Source: Pedobacter schmidteae
Lineage (GTDB): Bacteria > Bacteroidota > Bacteroidia > Sphingobacteriales > Sphingobacteriaceae
Direction: 5' to 3'
DNA: 64,000 bases
NCBI RefSeq assembly: GCF_900564155.1
Contig: NZ_LS999839.1
Coordinates: 5,825,097-5,889,096 of the forward strand
This document shows positions 27,474 to 33,974 of the stretch, in pieces. A program made the position numbers and the translations under genes. Under the pieces are notes generated by a model. That model was not told where the DNA came from. It searched no databases and saw nothing but the letters and a program-made list of their open reading frames with translations. The stretch's first letter is position 1, and the number at the start of each line of letters is the position of its first letter.

Positions 27474-28055
27474 TCAATTCCTGATCAATAGCATTAACAC
27501 AGGAAGCAGATTCCCGAAACGCGTTCTCAAAGTTTTGAGCGCGCTTGTCATATGTTTTTCGACGGTTTTCTCGGAAATTTCCAGTGTTTTAGCAATTTCC
27601 TTATTGGACATATCCTGCTCCCGGCTCATTTTAAATACCAGCTGACATTTGGAAGGCAAAGCATCAATCGTCTCACTGACCTGCTGTTTTAAAAGCGCCA
27701 AATCGAACTGAATAGCAACAGGTTCTGTCGCTTCTACCCTATCAATTGCAAATGCTTTATTTCTCGAAGATTCTCTGGAACGTTTTGCCAGTCTGTTGAT
27801 GATCTGGAATTTCACTGCGACGGCAAAGTAATTATCAAAACTGATACGGAGCTGAAAGTCTGCCCTTCTTAACCAGAGGTTCAAAAAAATATCTTGTAAC
27901 ACCTCTTCGGCCTCATGTAAATCATCCAGTCGTTTACCGGCAACAACAAGCAGTTTGTCCCAATACTTTTTATAGATAGCCTTGAATGCAGCAGCATCGC
28001 CAGACCGCAAAAAAGCGGCGAGTTCCTGGTCTGAATACTTACTGAAATCCCTCAT
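27474..28055 (-). CDS. ECF RNA polymerase sigma factor (FecI-like)
   Basis: 193 residues with the two domains of group IV sigma factors. Region 2 (about 20-90) has FKAIYKKYWDKLLVVAGKRL and AEEVLQDIFLNLW. Region 4 (about 125-180) has LPSKCQLVFKMSREQDMS, followed by the helix-turn-helix NKEIAKTLEISEKTVEKHM. This is the standard first gene of Bacteroidota FecI/FecR/SusCD loci and should direct polymerase to the susCD genes when released by FecR. The recognition promoter cannot be read here. The gene begins the minus-strand cluster that runs to 20974. Confidence 0.94.
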   Translation of the reverse strand: MRDFSKYSDQELAAFLRSGDAAAFKAIYKKYWDKLLVVAGKRLDDLHEAEEVLQDIFLNLWLRRADFQLRISFDNYFAVAVKFQIINRLAKRSRESSRNKAFAIDRVEATEPVAIQFDLALLKQQVSETIDALPSKCQLVFKMSREQDMSNKEIAKTLEISEKTVEKHMTSALKTLRTRFGNLLPVLMLLIRN

Positions 28056-28146
28056 AATCTGTTAGCCCTGCAAAAAACAAGAATTTAATACAGCCAATAT
28101 TAAAAAATTAAATTGAGATTACGTCTACCGTTATTTCTATTTAAAT

Positions 28147-28374
28147 CTACTCCTGCTCGCAATTCACCTTGCTCGCCCCCGTCTCCAATACCCGCTGAAA
28201 TGAGTATTCATTTATTTCTAAACCTGTTTTGTCACACACTTTTTCTTTTGTTAAACTTTGATCCTTTTTTTGGATTGTACAGATCCAACATTGCTTTATA
28301 TTATCATTTGATTTTTCACAGGAAACAAATAATAGTAAAATAATCGATAACGAAAGTTTGGTTTTGAAATACAT
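28147..28374 (-). CDS. Small Cys-rich lipoprotein, unknown function
   Basis: 75 residues from the ATG at 28374-28372. The frame extends to 28416 but the extra residues would precede the signal peptide. The lipoprotein signal is KLSLSIILLLFVSC. The mature part has four further Cys (in QCWICT, KVCDK and VNCEQ), which could form disulfides or bind a metal. I recognise no family; short CWICT-type lipoproteins are scattered in Bacteroidota. A minus-strand -7 element (TATCTTTG, 28401-28394) lies 19 bases upstream of the start and supports a real gene. Confidence 0.65.
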   Translation of the reverse strand: MYFKTKLSLSIILLLFVSCEKSNDNIKQCWICTIQKKDQSLTKEKVCDKTGLEINEYSFQRVLETGASKVNCEQE

Positions 28375-28393
28375 ATAAGTATTAACTGATTTG

Positions 28394-28401
28394 CAAAGAT
28401 A
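28394..28401 (-). promoter_or_regulatory. -7 element of the small lipoprotein gene
   Basis: Read on the minus strand this is TATCTTTG, a full match to TAnnTTTG. No TTTG lies 19 bases upstream. The start codon is 19 bases downstream. Confidence 0.45.
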
Positions 28402-28482
28402 ATATTTCATTCCCATTTAGATTAGGCCTGGAAGATAAACTAAATTTCGACCATGCCAAATCAAAAAATGACTAAATAGGAC

Positions 28483-28592
28483 CCTATATTTTGTAAAATA
28501 TTTATGGGAATCTGTCAGACCAAAATTCATTTCATTTCAAAAACATACTTTAAATCGTTTAAACCTATATTTTGCACAAAAAGCGCAAAATA
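28483..28592. repeat. Repeated palindromic sites upstream of the lysine aminotransferase promoter
   Basis: CCTATATTTTG occurs at 28483-28493 and 28564-28574. Each copy lies in an inverted repeat: ATATTTT/AAAATAT (28486-28492, 28495-28501) and TATTTTGC/GCAAAATA (28568-28575, 28585-28592). They end 10 bases before the -33 element of the lat promoter and look like a pair of regulator-binding sites. Confidence 0.45.
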
Positions 28593-28601
28593 GTGCCTGG
28601 A

Positions 28602-28632
28602 TTTGTTAATTTGGCGGTTTTCGTTACATTTG
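28602..28632 (+). promoter_or_regulatory. Promoter of the lysine 6-aminotransferase gene
   Basis: TTTG (28602-28605) and TACATTTG (28625-28632) are spaced by exactly 19 bases, a full match to the Bacteroidota -33/-7 consensus. The start codon is 23 bases downstream of the -7 element. Confidence 0.75.
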
Positions 28633-28654
28633 GAGCGTACCAAAAACAGAAATT

Positions 28655-29986
28655 ATGTATGAACTAACGGTAGCTCCAGACCAGGTAAATGAGACTTTGA
28701 GTAAACACATTTTAGCCGATGGCTTTGATCTGACTTACGATATGGAAAAAAGCCAGGGAGCCTATATCTATGATTCAAAAAACAAACGCACCTTACTCGA
28801 TTTTTTTACTTGCTTTGCATCCGTACCTTTGGGATATAACCACCCAAAAATGGTTAATGACGAAGCCTTCAAAAAAAATCTATTGGAGGCTGCATTGGCA
28901 AATCCTTCCAACTCGGACGTATATACCCAGCAGTATGCTCAATTTGTAGATACTTTCTCCAAACACGGCATTCCGGATTATCTACCGCATGCCTTTTTTA
29001 TAGCAGGAGGCGGATTGGCTGTCGAAAATGCTATAAAAGTAGCGATGGACTGGAAAGTGCAAAAAAACTTTGCCAAAGGATATCAGGAAGAGAAGGGTTT
29101 TAAGGTTCTTCACTTTGAAAAGGCCTTTCATGGCCGCACAGGCTATACCTTAAGTTTAACCAATACCTTGCCCGACAAAACCAAATGGTTTGCAAAATTT
29201 GACTGGCCAAGGGTAGCTGTTCCTGTTGTTAAATTCCCTTTACAGGATGAAAATTTAAAAACAGCTGCTGAAACTGAAGCCATATCCATTGCACAGGTTA
29301 AACAAGCCTTTGCCGAGCACAAAGATGATATTTGTGCCATTATCGTCGAGCCCATACAATCTGAAGGAGGTGACAACCACTTACGTGAAGAATTTTTAAT
29401 ACAGCTAAAGACAATAGCAGATGAGCACGAGGCTTTTCTAATTTACGATGAGGTACAAACCGGCGTTGGACTTACAGGAAAATTCTGGTGCCATCAGCAT
29501 TTCAGTGAAAAAGCACGTCCGGATATTATCGCCTTCGGTAAAAAAATGCAGGTATGTGGCATATTGGTAGGCAACAAAGTTGACCAGGTACCACAAAATG
29601 TATTCAAAGTATCATCCCGTATCAACTCTACCTGGGGAGGTAACCTGGTTGATATGGTCAGATCTTCGCAGATACTTCAGATTATAGCTGAAGATAATCT
29701 TTGCGAAAACGCCACAATTGTTGGTCAGTATTTACAGGACGGTCTGCATCAGCTTGCCCTCAAATATGATAAGATGAGCAATGTTCGCGGAAAAGGATTA
29801 CTATGTGCTTTCGACTTTGCCAATAAAGCAATGCGTGACAGCTTTATCCAAAAGGGACTAGAAAATAATGTCATGTTTTTGGGTTGCGGTAATCAGACTA
29901 TCCGTTTCAGACCTGCATTATGCATCGAGAAAAAACACATAGATGAAGGTCTTGCTGTAATGGATCGTATATTACCTGATTTATAA
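28655..29986 (+). CDS. lat: L-lysine 6-transaminase
   Basis: 443 residues, fold-type I PLP enzyme of the class III aminotransferases. It moves the epsilon-amino group of lysine to 2-oxoglutarate, giving 2-aminoadipate-6-semialdehyde and glutamate. Family-specific stretches include LDFFTCFASVPLGYNHPKM near 48, KAFHGRTGYTLSLTNT near 155 and TKWFAKFDWPRV near 175. The PLP-binding lysine lies in AFGKKMQVCGI (near 297), the Lat-type version of the motif. The length matches characterised Lat proteins. The stop codon overlaps the next start (TAATG), so the two genes are translationally coupled. The convergent acyl-CoA dehydrogenase beyond resembles glutaryl-CoA dehydrogenase, suggesting lysine degradation rather than biosynthesis of a secondary metabolite. 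Confidence 0.93.
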   Translation: MYELTVAPDQVNETLSKHILADGFDLTYDMEKSQGAYIYDSKNKRTLLDFFTCFASVPLGYNHPKMVNDEAFKKNLLEAALANPSNSDVYTQQYAQFVDTFSKHGIPDYLPHAFFIAGGGLAVENAIKVAMDWKVQKNFAKGYQEEKGFKVLHFEKAFHGRTGYTLSLTNTLPDKTKWFAKFDWPRVAVPVVKFPLQDENLKTAAETEAISIAQVKQAFAEHKDDICAIIVEPIQSEGGDNHLREEFLIQLKTIADEHEAFLIYDEVQTGVGLTGKFWCHQHFSEKARPDIIAFGKKMQVCGILVGNKVDQVPQNVFKVSSRINSTWGGNLVDMVRSSQILQIIAEDNLCENATIVGQYLQDGLHQLALKYDKMSNVRGKGLLCAFDFANKAMRDSFIQKGLENNVMFLGCGNQTIRFRPALCIEKKHIDEGLAVMDRILPDL

Positions 29987-30390
29987 TGCGCAACAAAAAA
30001 TTTAGTACATTTTTAGTTATATTGATACTTGTATTGGTGGCCTGGATGGTAAAGGGCACATTTATGCAACCTGGGATTAAGGACCTGAAAGGTGGTTATA
30101 CAGAAATTGCACATTACCGAAACGAGAACAATACCGGCCCCATACAGCATGTATTTGCGGTTACTGTAAAGGATACCTCGGCTACCGAAATGGAAACCTA
30201 TGGAAACTTTATGCCTCACCATAAAGGAGGCAATACCAAAGTTTACTTCTTTTTGGAAGGCAGCCCGGTACCTAAAAATCTTAATGCCGGAAAGGTAAAT
30301 TTTGATCCCCAGTTCAATCAATATTGTATAGCGTTGTATGAGAAATCGGCAATGGGCAATGTCAGTATTGAAAAGAACCCGTTCAATTAA
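29986..30390 (+). CDS. Small membrane-anchored protein coupled to lat
   Basis: 134 residues. The start ATG shares a base with the lat stop. An N-terminal hydrophobic helix (about 8-26; FSTFLVILILVLVAWMVKG) lacks a clear cleavage site or lipobox, so it is probably a membrane anchor with the rest outside the cytosol. The soluble part contains VFAVTVKDTSATEMETYGNF, MPHHKGGNTKVYFF and a C-terminal beta-rich region. I recognise no family. Two His-His/Lys residues near 79-81 could bind metal, but this is a guess. The tight coupling suggests it works with, or at least is made with, the aminotransferase. Confidence 0.75.
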   Translation: MRNKKFSTFLVILILVLVAWMVKGTFMQPGIKDLKGGYTEIAHYRNENNTGPIQHVFAVTVKDTSATEMETYGNFMPHHKGGNTKVYFFLEGSPVPKNLNAGKVNFDPQFNQYCIALYEKSAMGNVSIEKNPFN

Positions 30391-30396
30391 TGAGGA

Positions 30397-31758
30397 TTAA
30401 ACAAATGCCGAAAACCCGGTAATGGCACGTCCTACAATGAGGGTATTAATTTCTTTGGTCCCTTCGTAAGAATAAATGGCTTCGGCATCTGCGACAAAAC
30501 GAGCTACATCGTATTCAAGCAAGATGCCGTTGCCTCCCATTACTTCCCTGGCCCTACTTACCACATCGCGGGTACGCATAGAACAAAATACTTTGGCCAA
30601 TGAAGCATGTTCGTCGGTTAATAGTCTCTGATCCTGCAGTTGCGAAAGTCGAAAACATAAGGTTTGCATGGCAGTAAGATTGGATAACATTTCAACCAAA
30701 TGATTCTGAATCAACTGATAGGAAGCTATTGGTTTCCCAAACTGTTTTCGGGTACGAGTGTAATGCAACGCACTCTCGTAAGCCCCTCTGGCACATCCTA
30801 CCGCCTGCCAGGCCACTCCTGCTCTGGTCATCTTCAACACTTTTGCGGTATCTTTAAATGAATTTCCATTTTGCAAACGGTCTTCTTCATCTACCTCACA
30901 ATTACTTAAAGTGATCAATCCGTTTTGTACGATACGCAACGCCATTTTGTCCTGCATTTTTTCAACTGCAAAGCCTGCTGTTCCTTTTCTCACCAGAAAC
31001 CCCTTTACCTCATTATCATCAACATCTCTTGCCCATATAATGGTGACATCAGAAAAAGTAGCGTTGCCTATCCATTTCTTCTGACCATTTAAGATCCATT
31101 TACTCCCCCGTCTTTTTGCTGTAGTAGTTAAGCCTCCAGCTACTCCCGATCCTACCTCAGGTTCTGTTAGTCCAAATGCACCTATTATCTTCATTTGCTG
31201 CATATCGGGCAGCCATTGTTGTTTCTGTGCCTCTGAGCCCAACAAATAGATAGATCCCATGGCCAGGCCGCTTTGCACGCCAAAAAAAGTAGAGATAGAG
31301 GTATCTATCCGGGCCATTTCCATAGCCAACATTCCTTCCATCAGATTTGATTTACCTGGGCATCCATAACCCTGATAAGTTAACCCACAGATATTCAATT
31401 CTGCAATTTTAGGAACCAGCTCAAAAGGGAACTCTGCCTTAAGCCAGTATTTGTTGACAACCGGTTTGACCTCCTTTTCGAGAAAAGCACGGACCTTGAG
31501 CTGCAAAGCCCGGTCTTCATCCTTTAAAGCTTCCTCTCCGAGATGATAAAAATCACCTTCAATAGGCGGCAAATCCTTCTTCTTACCAGAATTTCCCATC
31601 ATTTTCATGAGCCCCTGTAACTGGGTTTCATCCAGATTGGAAACGGAATCTACGATTTTTGTCAGATCTACCTTTTTAGATAGGCTTTCCAGTTTCTGAA
31701 AATCCACAGTTCTAAAAAGGGTATAAGCATTTTTTAAAGACGAAAAGATATTGGCCAT
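30397..31758 (-). CDS. Acyl-CoA dehydrogenase, glutaryl-CoA dehydrogenase-like
   Basis: 453 residues from ATG 31758 (ANIFSSLKNAYTLFRTV); an ATG at 31782 would add eight residues. The first 60 or so residues are an extension not found in typical members. The acyl-CoA dehydrogenase fold follows: N-terminal helical domain, central beta domain (FGLTEPEVGSGVAGGLTTTA, WILNGQKKWIGN), and C-terminal helices (YTRTRKQFGKPIASYQLIQ). The YSYEGTKEINTLIVGRAITG ending holds the catalytic Glu at the place used by glutaryl-CoA dehydrogenase. That enzyme converts glutaryl-CoA to crotonyl-CoA in lysine breakdown, which fits the convergent lat gene next door. Other acyl-CoA substrates remain possible. Confidence 0.87.
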   Translation of the reverse strand: MANIFSSLKNAYTLFRTVDFQKLESLSKKVDLTKIVDSVSNLDETQLQGLMKMMGNSGKKKDLPPIEGDFYHLGEEALKDEDRALQLKVRAFLEKEVKPVVNKYWLKAEFPFELVPKIAELNICGLTYQGYGCPGKSNLMEGMLAMEMARIDTSISTFFGVQSGLAMGSIYLLGSEAQKQQWLPDMQQMKIIGAFGLTEPEVGSGVAGGLTTTAKRRGSKWILNGQKKWIGNATFSDVTIIWARDVDDNEVKGFLVRKGTAGFAVEKMQDKMALRIVQNGLITLSNCEVDEEDRLQNGNSFKDTAKVLKMTRAGVAWQAVGCARGAYESALHYTRTRKQFGKPIASYQLIQNHLVEMLSNLTAMQTLCFRLSQLQDQRLLTDEHASLAKVFCSMRTRDVVSRAREVMGGNGILLEYDVARFVADAEAIYSYEGTKEINTLIVGRAITGFSAFV

Positions 31759-31859
31759 ATGATATTCTTTATTAGAGAACAAAATATGGCCATTTTTGTT
31801 GGTTTATTTATTTTTCTGCTTGTCGCGATGCTGAAATAAATTCAACATGATGGCAGTTG

Positions 31860-32579
31860 TTATGACAAATCAAACAGATTATCAACCCCTAAAAGTTTAC
31901 GGGATGTAAAACCTTCGCCATAGGTTGCCCCTATCGATTTACCAAACTCCCGCGCACGACCTATTACGCTTTCAAAAAATTCCGGCGATGAGATATAGGT
32001 ATCAGGCTCATCCAGTTCGGGATTAAAAAACTGAGTTTTAAAGGCCTTTATAGACGCTATTTTTGTTTCCATATAAGGTGTGATATCGATAATGATATCG
32101 GGCTGAATATAGCGGTCCTGGATATATTGAAATACCAGCCTAGGTCTCCATGCTGTTTGAATTACACCATCTAATTGCGTTTCAATTTTAGACAGTCCTG
32201 CCAAAAAACAAGCATCATTTGCCAGATCTCCGGCTCTGCCATGATCAGGATGTCTGTCATGCAAGGCGTTGGTCAGCACAATTTCGGGCTGATATTTACG
32301 GATCATTTTAATCACCTCCAACTGATGAGCTTCATTATTTTCAAAAAAACCGTCTTTGAATCGCAAATTTTCACGGGCATGAAGTCCCATAATCCTTGCC
32401 GAATCGGCCGCTTCATGATCGCGGATTTCTGCCGACCCCCGGGTTCCCAGCTCTCCTCGCGTAAAATCAATTATACCAACTTTTTTTCCTAATGCAATGT
32501 GTTTCAAAATCGTTCCGGAACATCCCAGTTCCGCATCGTCCGGATGGACGGCGAGTACCAATATATCTAATTTCATCAT
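31860..32579 (-). CDS. bshB1: Bacillithiol biosynthesis deacetylase BshB1
   Basis: 239 residues of the LmbE-like zinc N-acetylglucosaminyl deacetylase family. The metal site is HPDDAELGCSG (about 13-23) with the later HPDHGRAG (about 111). FTRGELGTRGS and the C-terminal YGEGFTSRKLLGVDNLF are typical of BshB1. The enzyme deacetylates GlcNAc-malate to GlcN-malate, the second step of bacillithiol synthesis, in the cytosol. bshA and bshC are not in this window. The gene is the third of a minus-strand run with the GPx-like and DUF4294 genes (13- and 4-base gaps), which hints at thiol redox defence. Confidence 0.93.
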   Translation of the reverse strand: MMKLDILVLAVHPDDAELGCSGTILKHIALGKKVGIIDFTRGELGTRGSAEIRDHEAADSARIMGLHARENLRFKDGFFENNEAHQLEVIKMIRKYQPEIVLTNALHDRHPDHGRAGDLANDACFLAGLSKIETQLDGVIQTAWRPRLVFQYIQDRYIQPDIIIDITPYMETKIASIKAFKTQFFNPELDEPDTYISSPEFFESVIGRAREFGKSIGATYGEGFTSRKLLGVDNLFDLS

Positions 32580-32592
32580 GTATTTTTAGCAT

Positions 32593-33069
32593 TTAAAACA
32601 GCCGCTGTATTTTCTTTTTTACTTTAGACGATAGCGGCTTGGTAAAAGGAAAAAAGTAATCGACTACCTCTCCATCTTTATTGATCAGGTATTTATGAAA
32701 ATTCCAGCGTGGTGTGGAACTTTGCGTTAAAAATTTAAACAATGGGTGCGCCTGTTCGCCACGGACCATGATCTTCTCAAATACGGGAAATTGCACACCA
32801 TGATTTAGCTCGCAAAATGTATGTATGGCTTCACCTTCCAAAGGCTCCTGCCGGCCAAAGTCATTGGAGGGGAAACCAAGTATTTCAAACTTTTCGGTCC
32901 CCAGTTGATCTCTCAACTGTTGTAACTCGCCCAATTGAGGTGCAAATCCACAACCCGAAGCAATATTCACAATAAGCAACACTTTATTCTTATATTCAGA
33001 GAGGTTCTTTTCGGTTCCATTGATAAATTTCACCTTGAACTGGTGCACGCTTTTTGATTGGTCCAACAT
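32593..33069 (-). CDS. Glutathione-peroxidase-family thiol peroxidase
   Basis: 158 residues with a thioredoxin fold. The peroxidatic Cys is in NIASGCGFAPQ (near 40), the resolving Cys in HTFCELNHG, and the Trp/Asn of the active site in RWNFHKYL. The usual FPCNQFG is FPSNDFG here: the auxiliary Cys is Ser and the catalytic-tetrad Gln is Asp. The retained resolving Cys suggests a two-Cys, thioredoxin-linked peroxidase rather than a glutathione enzyme. No signal peptide is present, so it is cytosolic. It lies 13 bases upstream of bshB1 in the same orientation, so a bacillithiol link is possible but unproved. Confidence 0.9.
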   Translation of the reverse strand: MLDQSKSVHQFKVKFINGTEKNLSEYKNKVLLIVNIASGCGFAPQLGELQQLRDQLGTEKFEILGFPSNDFGRQEPLEGEAIHTFCELNHGVQFPVFEKIMVRGEQAHPLFKFLTQSSTPRWNFHKYLINKDGEVVDYFFPFTKPLSSKVKKKIQRLF

Positions 33070-33073
33070 AGTA

Positions 33074-33691
33074 TTATTGATAAAACCCCGACGAGACGAT
33101 GATAGATTCTATATCTCTATCTTCCTCCACGCTATAGGTGCTTTTTAGGTTATGCCCCACAACTCTGGCAACAGACTGATACAAAAACGCTGTAACGCCT
33201 CCTTTTGTTTCTCTTATAATATCGTAGGTAGTTCTGCCCAACTCACGGTCAATTAATTTTGTCAAAATTTGTCCCTGGGTAATGGTCAGTTCTTTAATTT
33301 CTCTGTTAAACATTTCTTTAATTTCCTTATCGCATTGTTTAACCAGTTTCTTTTGTTCTTTTTTATCCCCCGTTACGGCCAAATCTCTTTCCAACTGTTC
33401 GTAGCGTCTTTTGGCGAACAAGGCATAAGGCATTACTTTCATGACATTGTAGCGCAACCGGTTAAATGCAGCTTGTTCGGCTGGGGATTTAAATATTCTA
33501 AATCCATAAATTGTCACCTCCTTTAAAGCAATCCACGGGATCATCTCCCCATTATCATTCGTTCCCGCAACTCTGATGGTATCATTTTTTCCTAAAACCG
33601 GCATTTTGACAGGCAGCGAACTCACCTGCGCCTGAGCACAAGCACCTGTAATAATGACAATTAAAGGAATAAACAACCTATAAAAATTCAT
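33074..33691 (-). CDS. DUF4294 domain protein, exported
   Basis: 205 residues. A signal peptide (FYRLFIPLIVIITGACAQAQ) leads into the DUF4294 family of Bacteroidota: KEVTIYGFRIF near 58, RLRYNVMKVMPYALFAKRRY near 79 and the C-terminal RETKGGVTAFLYQSVARVVG. The middle is a charged helical stretch likely to form a coiled coil. Function is unknown. Cys residues in the signal region do not form a good lipobox. It is the first gene of the run with the peroxidase and bshB1. Minus-strand -7 elements (TAACTTTG) occur twice upstream (33715-33708 and 33806-33799), the nearer 17 bases from the start. Confidence 0.85.
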   Translation of the reverse strand: MNFYRLFIPLIVIITGACAQAQVSSLPVKMPVLGKNDTIRVAGTNDNGEMIPWIALKEVTIYGFRIFKSPAEQAAFNRLRYNVMKVMPYALFAKRRYEQLERDLAVTGDKKEQKKLVKQCDKEIKEMFNREIKELTITQGQILTKLIDRELGRTTYDIIRETKGGVTAFLYQSVARVVGHNLKSTYSVEEDRDIESIIVSSGFYQ

Positions 33692-33707
33692 AATTTTATA
33701 ACTCCTG

Positions 33708-33806
33708 CAAAGTTAGGGCTAATTTTATATTTTTGCTTTATTACTGACCTAATATAGCCATTTAGACATAAATAGGTATATTTTTTACGTAAATAATACA
33801 AAGTTA
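33708..33806 (-). promoter_or_regulatory. Two TAACTTTG -7 elements upstream of the DUF4294-GPx-bshB1 unit
   Basis: TAACTTTG appears on the minus strand at 33715-33708 and 33806-33799, in the gap shared with rel. Neither has a matching TTTG 19 bases upstream. A plus-strand TATTTTTG at 33728-33735 could serve rel. Confidence 0.4.
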
Positions 33807-33974
33807 GCACTGCTCAATTGTAAAGGTTCTGTTCCAAAAAATACCCGCCATATGGATTATTTTGCGCATTTATAAATGCCACTATATGACAAACACCCTT
33901 TTGGTAGAATTATTGTTCATAATTGTTTCGATCTTTGTAAAAAAACTTATATTAAGGGGAATAACCAAAATACG

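Noticed and set aside
28113..28343. Plus-strand 76-codon frame opposite the small lipoprotein
   Set aside because: Leu/Phe-rich antisense of the lipoprotein gene, which has a lipobox and a -7 element; the minus-strand gene is far more natural.
32175..32492. Plus-strand 105-codon frame inside bshB1
   Set aside because: Antisense of an intact deacetylase with all metal-binding motifs.
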